Below, one piece after another: positions 12,701 to 25,161 of a stretch of DNA of 64,000 nt (positions are counted from its first letter, which is position 1; each line of letters starts with the position of its first letter). The translations under genes and the position numbers were made by a program. The notes under the pieces were generated by a model. That model was not told the DNA's origin. It saw only the letters and a program-made list of their open reading frames with translations, and did no database searches. The stretch covers positions 1 to 64,000 of the forward strand of contig JAOVVO010000087.1 in NCBI GenBank assembly GCA_028564675.1. The letters run 5' to 3'. The DNA comes from Onchocerca lupi. Taxonomy: Eukaryota > Nematoda > Chromadorea > Rhabditida > Onchocercidae.

Positions 12701-13680
12701 TTCTGCAAAAACGAGGTTAATTTTGAAAAAAAAAAAAAAAAAGGAAGAATTTTCTTCAATTTCCCAAATTATTATTTACTTAATTATTTTATTGATTGCT
12801 TTAATATTCATTTTCTATACTTATTAAATGACTTATTTGCTTACTTTATTCATTCTAATATCATTTTTGACTTACTTTTTTTTTTTTTCTCAAAATTTCT
12901 AAATTATTGCTTATTTTTTCTTCTTAATTATTTCAATATTTAATTTTTTAATTTCTAGGCTATAATAAATCACTCGATATGTGGTCAGTTGGTGTGATAA
13001 TTTATGTAACATTAAGTGGTACATTTCCGTTCAATGATGGTGAAGAAATTGCCGAACAAATACAAAATGCTGCTTTTATGTTTCCAGCAGAACCGTGGCA
13101 ACAAATCTCACGTGAAGCGATCAATTTAATTCAACGATTACTTAAAGTAAAGGTAATATAGTCAGTTATGTTGTGATGTTCAAACTTGAAAATTGCTCTA
13201 ATTCCACAACATATTACTTACATGAACGTTTGTTTGTTTCTTTTTTTTTTACATTATAAATGTCTCAAATAATTTCAATCCATTAAATTATCCATTTGAA
13301 ATAAATCAAAATACTTGAAAAAAAAAATACTATAATATGTTTTGCTCTTCTTTGACATTACATTTCATCCTAAATAAGGCATGTGTAGATTAAATTTTTC
13401 AATTTGAAGAAATTAATCGAAATTTGGTTATATTTTCGATGATAAATATACTGAAAAGCGTAGCAATTGAAATTTCTAGATCGAAGAACGTTTATCGATT
13501 GATGAATGCATAAAACATGAATGGTTAGATGGTGCACAAGTTTATATGGATTTAAGACGATTGGAATTGCAATTAGGTGGAGAACGATATTTGACCAATG
13601 CAGAAGATGATATTCGTTATGCTCATTTTCTAGCAGGACAAGGTCTTATCCCACAGCAAATTTCACCATCATTAATTTAA
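6720..13680 (+). CDS. dkf-1: Protein kinase D, DKF-1 type (16 exons, complete)
   Basis: Diacylglycerol-regulated serine/threonine kinase. Exons: 6720-6881, 7398-7544, 7998-8161, 8321-8412, 8681-8826, 9193-9376, 9589-9735, 9920-10007, 10500-10647, 10892-10978, 11227-11316, 11675-11866, 12277-12479, 12660-12715, 12959-13152, 13480-13680. All join in phase to 2301 nt, 766 residues plus TAA. Domains: ubiquitin-like fold about 28-115, C1a 124-173, C1b 203-252 (both matching H-X12-C-X2-C-X13-C-X2-C-X4-H-X2-C-X7-C), PH about 312-434, kinase about 455-725. This order is diagnostic of PKD. The activation loop has one phosphorylatable residue, Thr619, in FRKTIVGT, as I recall for C. elegans DKF-1 (about 722 residues), rather than the two serines of DKF-2 and vertebrate PKDs. 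The start gives the expected N-terminus. Least certain is the exon 3 acceptor (an AAG at 7995-7997), chosen because it keeps frame and family spacing. Confidence 0.9.
7755..7890. repeat. 33-bp tandem repeat in dkf-1 intron 2
   Basis: About four copies of a unit containing GATGATAATTTCTATGATTC start at 7775, 7808, 7841 and 7875, giving periods of 33, 33 and 34 bp. The array lies entirely in the intron just before the exon that begins C1a. The period again leaves an antisense frame open, which I treat as incidental. Confidence 0.75.
11227..13680 (+). CDS. dkf-1: dkf-1 exons 11-16: catalytic domain and C-terminal tail
   Basis: These six exons encode the kinase. Visible landmarks: glycine loop GSGQFG (residues 463-468), catalytic lysine in AVK (485), helix-C glutamate (506), HCDLKPEN catalytic loop with Asp582, DFG at 604-606, activation-loop Thr619, and APE at 628-630 followed by DMWSVGV. 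The HCD instead of HRD triad is typical of PKD and CaMK-group kinases. The C-terminal exon carries the YMDLRRLE-like segment and a GGERYLT motif shared with PKDs. The protein ends QQISPSLI. I do not see the extended acidic tail of vertebrate PKD1/2. Confidence 0.9.
12006..12056. repeat. 51-bp palindrome in dkf-1 intron 12
   Basis: A perfect 25-bp inverted repeat surrounds a single central base at 12031. The left arm starts TATCATCAAAATTG and the right arm is its exact reverse complement. As DNA this can extrude a cruciform; in the pre-mRNA it would form a tight hairpin between the exon pairs encoding the kinase N-lobe and the catalytic loop. It does not resemble the ~520-bp dispersed repeat. 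Confidence 0.85.
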
Positions 13681-13695
13681 GTGATTTTGCTATGA

Positions 13696-13719
13696 AAGAA
13701 ATTTGTATACAAATTTCTT
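13696..13719. repeat. 24-bp perfect palindrome in the dkf-1 3' UTR
   Basis: A perfect self-complementary 24-mer centred on GTATAC starts 16 bases after the dkf-1 stop codon. In the mRNA it could form an intra- or intermolecular stem. No protein-binding motif is recognised. Confidence 0.8.
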
Positions 13720-15917
13720 CTAGTCAATGTATTATCATATTTAAGATTAATTAGGTAAATGATTGAACAGAGTTAGTTGTTATTATAGCAAGCAAATTAT
13801 TTGTATTAAAGTTAGCTGAAAATTACCAGATTTTCAGGGAATTCATTCAGAAAAGTTTGTTATTTGTAAAAAAGTTTCATTTAATTCCAAATATTTGAAT
13901 TGATTTCACTTTCGGAGATTTCTGAAAATTTTATAAAAGAATTATTTTGCTAACATATTATACCTATATAAACAAAAGAAGCATTTTTTTTTTCTACACA
14001 AATTCGTCTGTTATTTTGTGTTGTCAATTCTTGAGACAACAAATCCCACCAAATATTAGCAAAAGTATGGGTGTAAACATCTGAATTCAAGATTAGAATC
14101 CGAATTTTAGATTAATTAGGTTAATGATTAGAATCCGAATTCTATGCTAATTAATGAAATTTTGAAGTTTGAGAGACTTGAATTTTCAACAGTATCAATT
14201 ATGATTATTTGATTCAGTTTTTATGCATATTTTATGAGTATATTTGAAAATAATTTTAATTGCATAATTTTTTTTTTTTTTTGCGCATTTGGAAATTTCA
14301 ACATTTATTGAAAACCTTCAATTAAGATTTTTATGAGATTTTCTATTGGAGAAATATTGAATTATTTAAGTAGTGCTTTAGTAGCAACGCATATTTTTTC
14401 TTCCTTTTTTTTTTTGATATATAGTTCAAGAAATATAAAAAAAAAAAGAAAAGAATATGAATAATCACTGCAATGAGCTAGAAAAGGCCAAGAATGATGG
14501 AAATGAGCCTTGTCTTGGCAATTATTTCTATCTCACTCAGCGAATTTCCTCATGTTATCACATTTCCTCTTTCTTCCATTGCTTCCGTCAAATTTTGTCT
14601 TGAAAAAAATTTTTGTCCATATAAAAATCAAAAATATTTTATTTGCAATAAATAAAAGTATTATTAAACTTGGCCCAACCATTAGCAATAATATTATTTG
14701 CCATAAAGAAAAGGTCCACAAAAAAGAGAGAAATGCTAGGGTTTTGTTCCCAGTTTGTTATTAATTACTTCACAGTATTATAGTTTCGAATCTTTTATTA
14801 ATTGAATAATTGAAATCTGAACTGAGCAATTCCAACAATAACAAAACATTGCATTTTTGAACATTTTCCTTCATAGCATTATACTGCATGTCAATTTTTT
14901 TGAATTGTTTCGTAAAAATGTAAGAGAATATTTCCATTTGGTAGCAAAAAGACGAGAAAAATGAAATAATACCAGTTCCCATTTTCAGTATAATATATGA
15001 TTGATTTGTGAATGTCAAAAGGGAATTGCAATGTTAGCTCTTTGAATTTTTGAAAGGAATTTCATTTTTTACTTTTGAAAATTATCAAACTTACTGTGAA
15101 AAATTATTAGAAAATCATTGAATTTGTGTTTTTGAAAATTATTAGACTTATTTTTTTTTTTTTGAAAAAAAACTATAGGAAATTATTAAACATGTTGCAA
15201 TTATTTATTCATGATTTGTGTTTCTTTTTTCTTTGTTAATAAGGCCATTAATTAAACGATTTCTCAGTAATTTTTGGAAATTTGATCCCAATCTTTATTT
15301 ATTGATCATTCTTAACTTTTAATTACATGATCATAAATTTGACCATGAAATTTATTGTGCCATAAATGCGGTTTTTTCTTTTTTATATAAAGATCATTCA
15401 ATGAAACTTTTTGGTCGAATTCATTTTAATCATATATTTTTGTCTTTAAAATAAACAATAATAAACAACATGTGTGATCGTTATTAGCTTCATTCCTTAT
15501 TTAAATTTTGTTATTATTGATTGTAAATTTTGTTATTATTAATGCATCTAAGCTTTTTCATCATTTGTCAACAATTTTTATATCAACAAAAATCATACTG
15601 TGCCAAATAAATGTAAAATAATTCGGAAACTAAGTTTAATGATTTTTTTCTTTTAAACTAATTTACTTCTTAATATTTCTATGTTTACATTTTAAACCTT
15701 ATATTTAGAAGCTTAACTGTTCCACTCTTAAGAGCGAAAGCATCAGTACGAAGAGAAATAATGAAACACTTTATTCATTAAGTTGCTTTCCCTAATCAAA
15801 CAATTTAATAAAGTTTTTCCTGATTATCCTAAAAATCATCCTAATTCCACATGATTCTAAAACAAGTGTGATAATTCTATTCCATTTTGAAAAATGGCAA
15901 TTATATTCGCTAATAGT

Positions 15918-16437
15918 TCTGTTGCCGATATTAACCGTGGCAATGGTCGGGGTTCTTATTTCTTATCGTTTTGTTATCTAAACTTTGCGATATCTCAAAC
16001 TTGGGTAATTGAACCTTTGTTACAAAAATTAGATAACACGAAAAAAAACGTAAGCAGCAATTAAAAATCAATTATGCCAATAATACAATTTAAATAGCGA
16101 TTTCATAATAATAAGGGGATAATGCGAATAAGAAGAAATCCAGTACCGAAGCCAGAACATCCAACTGTACTCGTTGATTTGAATCCTGAAAATGATTCAC
16201 AAGGAAGCATTTCCGTTGCATGAAAAAGCTTGTCTCTGTTAGCACATGAGAGAGCGCTTTTGTGTTATGATTTACAACAGCATAAAACAAAGGTTAAAGC
16301 TATATTAAGAAAATCATAAAACAAGCTAAAGTTATTTGGCAAAACCACATGAAACAAAATCATTTAATTCGAAACAAAGAAATAAAATTTATAAAATTAT
16401 CAAGGATTTCAAATTATTTCATTTAAACAAAGAAATC
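15918..16437 (-). repeat. Dispersed repeat, copy 2, inverted, with longer open frame
   Basis: This is the inverted partner of 1936-2458. On the minus strand it keeps an open frame of about 66 codons from 16290 to 16090, ending FALSPYYYEIAI and a stop. The part aligned with copy 1 shows the same protein-level pattern: FLVNHF, NQRV, LDV, FALSP, YYEI. Conservation at protein level suggests both descend from a once-coding element. I do not recognise the protein. The two copies flank dkf-1 and the tRNA in opposite orientations. Confidence 0.7.
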
Positions 16438-17739
16438 ACTTTTCTCTGATCTACTTCGCTCATTTCACCAAGAAGTTCGATGGTAATTAATTAAAAGGAT
16501 TATTTTTTCATAGAAAATTCTGCTACAAAAATGATAATATCAGATTTTCTTTTCTCACGTTACTAATTAAAATGTGAATTTGCATAGAAATTTGAAAAAT
16601 TTGCTATTTGTTGCATATAAAATATAAGCATTAAATTTCCACTGAGACCAAAAATAAAAAATAGAAAATGAAAATTTCTGCGATAAATTGCACTTTTTAA
16701 AAAGAAAAATTGAGATTTAGACACTTACTGAAGGAATTATCAATGAAAAGTTTGATTTGATAAAAAAAAAGAAAATGGATGAAAGTATATAATCAATATT
16801 GAAATTTAAAAAAAGAAATAATTGGCAGTAAAAGAATTTAAATGATCATAAAAAATTTATTTTTGAAAATTCAAATTGCACTTAACTTCCATGTCTTCAA
16901 GATTCCTTTGAAAAATCGAGGAAATGAACGAAATCAGGTCTATTAAAAATTTAATAATCCATTCACTGCAATTTTTTTACAAATTTCCGGAATCTTTGAT
17001 TGATATATTCGATTTACGCGTTTTACTTAATTTTTTTTCTTAAAATAATACTTAGCAGTCATTCTTTCAATTCATCAATGTTTAGAAATTTTTGTTCAAT
17101 TTTATTATTCCGGAGGGCATTATTTCATCTTTATCTCAAGATCATCGCAAATTTATATGTCAGTTTAAAATTTTAATTTCGATTTTCCAAATTTTTTCAA
17201 TTATTCGTCCAGTTATTTGAAAGATTAGGCGCATTTCACGCTTTCACCTCATCTTATCAATCTTTTAATGACAGATTAAAATTTATAGTTCTTGAAAATA
17301 GTCTAAGAAAATTTCACGCAGTTATTTTATAATCCATTAAAAATTTCCTTGATTTATTCATTAAATATTATTACAGTCAATTATCTTCTCATTTTAGTTT
17401 CTGCTTGAAATTTTGTTCTTTTATTCTTCATCCATTGTTTCGTAGTTATTTCATTTTCCAATCTCCAAGGAATATTCCATAAGAAAAATTAAAAATTATC
17501 ATTTACAATATATAAGATAAATATGTATATATTTTAATATGAGTATTTTTGCATGTCTTAGTGTTTGTTAGGATTATTAGAAGTATAATTATAAACTTTT
17601 TGTTACTGCAAATTTTTTTGAAGACGCTGAAAATCCTATTATCCAACTTCTTCTGTCAGTTATAAATCGAAAAATGATTTCAAATGAATCGATATTAATA
17701 TGTATGTGTATAATAGATTGAATATTTTTATTATTATAG

Positions 17740-17858
<119 letters not shown>

Positions 17859-20800
17859 ATCATATTCAATAAAGTGAAAGATATGCTAAGACAGAATATT
17901 CATATTTTTCTTAACGGAATGCGCACCTGTTATAATTAATTAATAATTTTTTGGCTGAAATTATGTTTCATTTTCTACTCTTTATTAATATATGTTATTT
18001 GATATTTCGAGACTGTTTATTTGTTACTAAAATGCCATTCTCATATTACACAAGGAATGAAATGAAAAATGGATGGTATAATTATTAGCTAAGTGCAATG
18101 CGAGAATTAAATGAATAATGATAACATTTTGGAAAGCCATTATTATTTTTAATTTACACTTCTTTAGTCGAGAATAACTTCAGCTTGAAGATTCATCGCT
18201 GACATAAACTTGAATCTCTTTAGATCGAGAATGGCTTCAATTCGATGATTTGTTGCTATTTTCAATTTTTCTACAAATAGCAACCAAAAAATTACTAGAC
18301 GAAATAGTTTATATTATGGAAAAACAACAGAAAGAATTCATTTCTTCGATGAAATATTGCAAATGATGAAAAAATATCTTGCATAATTAATTTTTATAAT
18401 TTTTACTTTCATCTCTCTTATAGATTTATCTTCATTTTCTTTTGCATATTAATCTTTTTAAACATTCAAAGAATAAATAACGAAAGAAATATTTTCAAAA
18501 AGTTGTCCTATTTTTTTCGTTTTATTTTAGTTTAACAATTAATTTTTTTTTTCGGTTCTAAAATAAAAAACAAAAATGCCACTAATAAGTGGAAAGTGTA
18601 AAATTAGAACAAAAATTTCTTTTATTTCTGCTCATTTTTCTGTTTCCAATTAGACAAGAGGAAAAGAGACGTCGAAAAATGAAATGAATGTCATTTTCAA
18701 TTTATATTTCAATGCAATATTATTGATCGCTATATTAGGTTAAAAATATAGCAGTATTTAATTCTTTTATTCTATTAATAGAATATATTTCATGCATAAC
18801 TGATGCTTTTACATATCTTTAAGTTCAACATTTCAAATTTCTTTTTTTTTTTTTTCATTTCTTGAAAATTAATGCACAAACTTATGTATTATTTTATGTA
18901 TTTTTAATCGTTAAGCTAATACACATGCTTGTATATTAGCTTAAAGAAATGAAATAAGTTGCAATGTTGAGCAATTTAGGCGGGATCGTTCATTTTTTTT
19001 TAAATTCATATTCAAAATATCTAGATTATACGATAAATTTGCAATTAGCTAGATCATAATTTCTACGTTAAAATAGACAGTTATCCGAAATATCACTAGC
19101 ACTATCCATCGGTAAGTTTTTTATTTATATAGATTATTTAATTAAAGAATTGTTTCTGGAATTCTTCTTAGAGAGTTTCACCAAGTGATAAACTGATCGT
19201 TCGATCATTTCGTTTTACACTACTTATTTATTCTGAAAATTATTTCTTCTCCCAATGAGAGTTTCTGTTTGTTCCGTTGATTATTGATTGTTCTGACAAA
19301 TTTTATGATCCAAATTGATGATCCGAATTCTAGTTTGTTTACTACAAGTCAATTCTAGCACAATTTACAACCTATTATTCGCAAGATAAACAATGATTAA
19401 TCGCTATTTATCAGCCATAGCACAATTCACAACATGTTAACATAATGCAAAGGTCAAAAGCTTTGTTTATATTTACCGAGATATTTCTACAGTACAAAGA
19501 TTCTTTGATTATATCTAGAATTTATAAAAATATTTCGATTTTTCCGATAATAAATGTCATTTTTAGTTTATTTTTTTTTTTTTTTTGTTTCCATCTTTTC
19601 AATAAAATAATAAAAAATGTAATTTTTCTATTTATCTATCAGTTTAGCATATATTCTTTATTTGTTAATTTGAAATTAGCCAAAAAACCATTAATTGAAC
19701 GAAAATTAATGAATACCAGACATAACTGCAATTGATTAAACTGAAAAAAAAAAAAAATTCCCTTTTTCTTTCTTTTGAAAAAATTTCTAATACTGCTAAA
19801 AGTGATAAATAATTATTCAAGTTCATTTTTTTTTTCTTTCTTCTTCTTCTTTTCTTTCTTTTTTTTTTTTTTTTTGAATTATTAATATGAGCATTTCTTG
19901 AGTTCAATCATTTTGCATAAAATGCAAGTGAGCAATCGATGTTTGAAAAAGTTGCTAAAATGTTTTTTTTTTTTCCTTTTCCACATAACATCCATGAAAA
20001 GATGATGTCAGAAATATAAAATGAAATTATAAGTCCAAAATTTTAACAAATAAAAATCTTACCGCAAGAATATTTCAATTTTATAATTACATTCTTTGAT
20101 ATTTTCACAATTTTTTATTTTTTTACTTTTTTATTTTTTTTATTTTTTTGCTTATAAATATTTCTTGTCATTTAAATTTGAAAATGTACATGTCATAGAC
20201 TTATATGTAATTACAATGATTATCTAAGTTAACCATAATACATCATATTTTTATGGCTACATTTATATTATACACAAATATGCATACACAAACACATTAT
20301 AAAATATACGAAATATTGATTTATTGATTGGCCTAATTAATTACAAGAATCAAAATTAGCATCTTTCGTTCTTTTTAAATGATAAGTTCATCAAAAAAGT
20401 GCTAAATGATTCGATGTGAAATGAATGGTTTGAATAGAAATTATAGCATTTATTGAATTAAACTTTTCCATTTCTTTCTCAAAAAATTCTTCTTTCGCTT
20501 TTTTCCAAACTTTTATTTTATTTTTCTTGTCAGAAAGAGCTCATTGAATGATATGAAAAATTATTCATACCCTTAGCAAAAGAAATTTCACATTTCACTG
20601 ACAATTTTATTGATTTTTTTTTTATTTATTTTGCTCACTTTATTTACGAATATAATAGAGCCATAATAGAGGAATATTCCAGCATATTGTCAAGCATGAA
20701 TACTAAACTTTGAATCGATCAATAAAGCACTCTTCAAATCAGATTTTCGAAAGCTAAAATGTTTTAAGTTTGAATTCAACGTGAATATCAAAAAAAAAAA

Positions 20801-23800
20801 AAAAAAAATAAATGAAATATGAATCAATAAAAAATTTTATTGATTGATTTGTTTTTTTAACTCTATCCATTTATTCACATCGGCAAATATATTCGAAGAA
20901 TATTTCAGCAATTGATTTGCTTATTTAGGCAAAAATCATAGAACTGAAACATTTCGACAATATTTAAATATTCTATTTTTGAATTATGTTCAAATTAAAA
21001 GTTCATAATGTCATCGATTTTTTAATTTTTCCATTATTTCAGTTTATCGTTATTTCATTAGAACTTAAAATATGATTTTAACTTTCAGCTTATACTTCGA
21101 AATATATATATGTAAGAAATATATATTTTAGAAGAAACATTTCATTTTTACAATTTGAAAAAAAAATAAAATATTTGCAATCACTTTTTGAAAGCTATTT
21201 TAAATTTTTCAAAATATTTCAAATTTCCCATAAATTTTCCCGCATTCATAATATAGCGAAGTTTGTTCAATTCTCAAAAGATTTACCGTAAAAAATTTGA
21301 ATGATTTAAATAATGGTGGTAGCTACTTTTTGTTGTGAAAATTTCTCGCATAAAATTTATAATTTTGTTTTTGTATCATTAAAATTGATGATAGCAATGT
21401 GAATTGGAAATTGTCAGAGAATAAATTCCGGGATGAAATGATACCTTTGGGTATTGCCTCATTAAAATTTTGTCACTTTTTGAAAGTTTTGATAGGATGA
21501 ATAAAAACATCGAACAAAAAACAATTTGATAGAAAAATCACATTTAAACTATTTGATACTCACAAATTTTACAATGAATAAAGACAAATAGCGTTTAAAA
21601 AATCGTAAAATTGGAACATTTGAACAATTTTTCAACTAGAATTTCAAAATGTCATCGATTTTTCAATTTTTCAATTTTTCAGTTTTTTATTGATTTTACT
21701 AGAACTTAAGATGTGATTTAATTTTCAACTCATATTACTGTAATTTTATAATTCTAATATTCATACAAATTAATTTCTGCACTTTATTTGTTTTATAAAT
21801 TGTCATTTTCATTTATTTCCAATTTTCGTAAGATACATTCATTCAAAAAGTTTCTCTAACATCATTTCTTTCATCCAGAATTCAATCTTAAATACTCGTT
21901 TTCATCAATTCATTCAGGAAAAGAATCCGGAAATCTTATAAATCCTGGAAAATCAATAATGCAATGCAACTTTTACTATAATATAGTTAACCACAGATAA
22001 ATATAAGTTAAAAATAATCCTAAATTGAGCTTTATTCAATGTGAAACGTCAATCCCACGGACGTGATCATTACTTTATTCCGTTTTTTGCTTTTTTTTTT
22101 TTGTGAATTAAATTATTTCAACTTAAAATTGAAGAAGACAAATAATAATTCGATCAGTCTCGTTTACTGGAAATTATGAATGATTCTTACAATAATAGTT
22201 CTATTAAAAAATAAAAAAAGTTAAGCACGTTTTAAAAGTTCATGTTTATTACTTCTCATGCAAAATACTACATATTTTGCAGTTTTTACACAATTTTCAT
22301 TTATACTTGCATAATTCTATCGAAGATTTGCAGCAATCGTTTGTCAACTTGATAATTCAATAACTAAATTCAAGTTTAAAATACATAAAATCCAAATACT
22401 AAATCATTAACTAATTATCTGAATTCCATTGTTAGCCTATTGATTATTTTTCAATCTTTTGCCAATATTTATAGAAAAATTAAAATTCTTAAATGTGGAT
22501 GACAACGTGAGAAGTACCAAGTTGAGAAGGTGTTCGCATATTTTTATTCATTTGTTACACGTTTTACGTGAATGTTTAATATGGTAAATATTGGACAAAT
22601 ACGTTAATTGTTTCAATCATTGATGTCACATTATTTTTGACAAATCTTTTATTATTAAAAATTAAAAAAAGAAAATATAAAATATTTTAATGAAAAAAAA
22701 AAATTAGTAACCGATTATCATCAAATAATTTAAATATTGACATTTCCTATGAGAAAAATGATAACAGGTTAACTTGCAAGCCTATTTTATCTCCATTTTC
22801 CTTAAGTTCGTTTAATACTTTAAATGATAGTTGATTAAAATAATAAAAAAAAAAAAAAAACTCTTTGATGATATCGATAATATGATCACAAAATTGAAAT
22901 GTGAAATCGTAGATCAAATTTAATTTTTACAACATAATGAATCGATTAAGTTATTTAGCTGATCGTAAATTTTTCAAATAATTTGTTTAAATTTTGTTAC
23001 GTAACAAAAGTTATAAAAAATTTCAAAATTTGAAGGAATTATAAATAAATAAATTAGAAAAAATAAACAAATTATTTGTTTTAATTTAAAATTAATTTTA
23101 AACAAAATAACTTATCTTAAATTATCAAAGAGGATTCATAGGATTCAAAAAAAGACATACACTTTTTTTACTTTTTTTTTTCTTGTTTTTATGCTTGAAA
23201 TGAAAGAAAAGGAGAAATTGAGAGAGTAATAGATGAATGATGACAGGAAGAAAATGCTTTCAAATTTAAGAGATTTTATTGAAATGGGCTTGAATAGGGA
23301 AAAATCGAAATGATGTCTGCATGTGTAGATTTATTTGCATAAGGGTTTGAAAACTAAAGGAAATCGACTATCAAAGTTTTTTTCATTTTATTTTTTCTCT
23401 TTATTTGTTTGTTTGTTTGTTTGTTTTTGTTTTTTTCAAGTAGAAAGAAAAAAAATTTTTAAATAATTTATAAAGTTTAAAATTCTAAACTTTAGTCTAA
23501 ATAACTGATTTTAATGGCAAAAAAAAAAAAGTTTAGTAAGGAAGAATAGGAGTAAAAGTATTTGTTTAGTAGCAATTACCTAATCTAACTACCTATCTCG
23601 ACAAGTTTAATTTGCATGCTATCTAGACTTGCTTGCATGTTTGCATTTTTTTTTTCTTCTCTTTCTATCTAACTTACTTTCCATGTTTGCTTGCTATTTA
23701 GCTTGTTTTGCATGTTTTTTTTTTTTTTTTTGCTATCTATTGAGACTTGGCTAGCTAGGCCAGTTAGAGAAGTCAGCCAACTAAAACTAAACTATTGACT

Positions 23801-23937
23801 ATAATTTAGAGATTAAATTCATTCACATCTATCACATTCTTTGCTTTTCTACTAGTTTAAAAAAAGAAGAAAAAAAAAGAAAGATTATTTTCGATAGATT
23901 TATATAAATATTTTTAATAATGAATCATCATCAATAA

Positions 23938-23940
<3 letters not shown>

Positions 23941-23985
<45 letters not shown>

Positions 23986-24008
23986 TGCATGCATGCACAC
24001 GCATACAT
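23941..24008. repeat. (AC)21 followed by GCAT-type alternating tract
   Basis: A pure AC dinucleotide array (23941-23982) passes directly into GCATGCATGCATGCACAC. Together they give about 68 bases of strictly alternating purine and pyrimidine, the type of sequence that can adopt Z-DNA under supercoiling. It lies about 1.15 kb upstream of the long-form unc-13 start. Confidence 0.85.
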
Positions 24009-24074
24009 CATGCACATGCACATGCATAATATATTTAGACATGCTTTTTGCATGCTTGCATTTCAAAAAGCTTA

Positions 24075-24272
24075 ACTACAGATCGAAAATCCATCTTTTG
24101 CATCATCCATCTGAAATGCGTCGTACATACTCTCGATTTTCATTCTCGAGAATGCTCCCGTCACATCATATTTGCCATCAGCCGTTCCTCCTTCAGCTAA
24201 AATCTCTCCGCACTTTTCAACATTTCCTAATCTGTAAGGCAACATTTCATTTTGCTTTTTCCTGACTTCCAT
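24075..24272 (-). other. Unexplained antisense reading frame, 66 codons
   Basis: A minus-strand ATG frame of 66 codons stands out from its surroundings by higher GC content and a mixed, acidic, protein-like composition, with pieces such as GEILAEGGTADG and DAFQMDDAKDG. I do not recognise it. It could be an isolated exon, a gene remnant, or the antisense of a pyrimidine-rich 5'-UTR exon of unc-13: a plus-strand GTAAGG at 24234 could act as a donor. None of these is established. Confidence 0.3.
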
Positions 24273-25120
24273 ATATCTCTTTTTTTTTTTTTCTTTTTCT
24301 AATTATCGTTATTATCATCATTATCACTATTATTATTATTATTACTGCCATTATTACTATTACTATCATTATTGTCATTATCATTATTGATATTATTATC
24401 ATTTACTTATTTATTTATTTATTTATTTATTATTATCATTAGTATTATTATTATTATTAACAATAACTCCAAACCAAATTATAAACATTTCAAGATTTGT
24501 AGTATACTTTAGTAGTAGTGATCTAGTATCAATCTTGTTCCATTTGCAGAATATTTATTAAATAATTTACATTACTCTTTCAGTATTATTCACACCGAGT
24601 ACAATATGTAATCTTGATATGTTTGGAAAAATCTTGTTAATTTTATCAATTACTTACATAAATATCTGAAAATGATTTATGATAAATGCTACTTTCAACA
24701 TTTCTCTGACCTTTTGCAGGATGAAGTTTGTATTTAGAAGTTACTTCACCATTATTATCTTGTTAATATCATTGCTTAGTCATCATTGTTATCAATTATC
24801 ATTATCGTATACTTCATTTTCATTATATTCGAAAATTTGCCATAACTAATCATTCATATTCATTTCATTATGAATATTTCGCTTAATTTTTCATTTAATC
24901 AAAGATAAATATCTAGAAATGATATCATGTATTTTTCTTTTTCTTCTTCTTTCATTAAAAAAAAAAAGAAGTACCAATATGATAATATCATCAATGTGAT
25001 TAGGTGTTAGTACCATTATGATTATTATCGTTATTATCATCGTTATTATCATTGCTATCGCCGTTATTCTTATTATTCTGTTGATATTATTGCTATTTTT
25101 CACTAAAATTGATGATGTTT

Positions 25121-25161
25121 ACAGGATGTCATGAAAAAATTGCTTTAACGATCACATCAGC
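25121..25161 (+). promoter_or_regulatory. Acceptor and upstream ATGs before the unc-13 long start
   Basis: TTTACAG ends at 25124 and probably marks a spliced-leader or 5'-UTR-intron acceptor 37 bases before the start codon. The resulting leader contains two upstream ATGs. One at 25126 is followed by one codon and a stop; the other at 25131 opens a five-codon frame ending in TAA. Neither is in frame with the coding ATG at 25162. Such a leader would be expected to reduce initiation at the main start. Confidence 0.5.

Noticed and set aside
18911..18944. 11-bp inverted repeat containing TTAAGCTAATA
   Set aside because: Short and AT-rich; expected by chance in a window of this size and composition.
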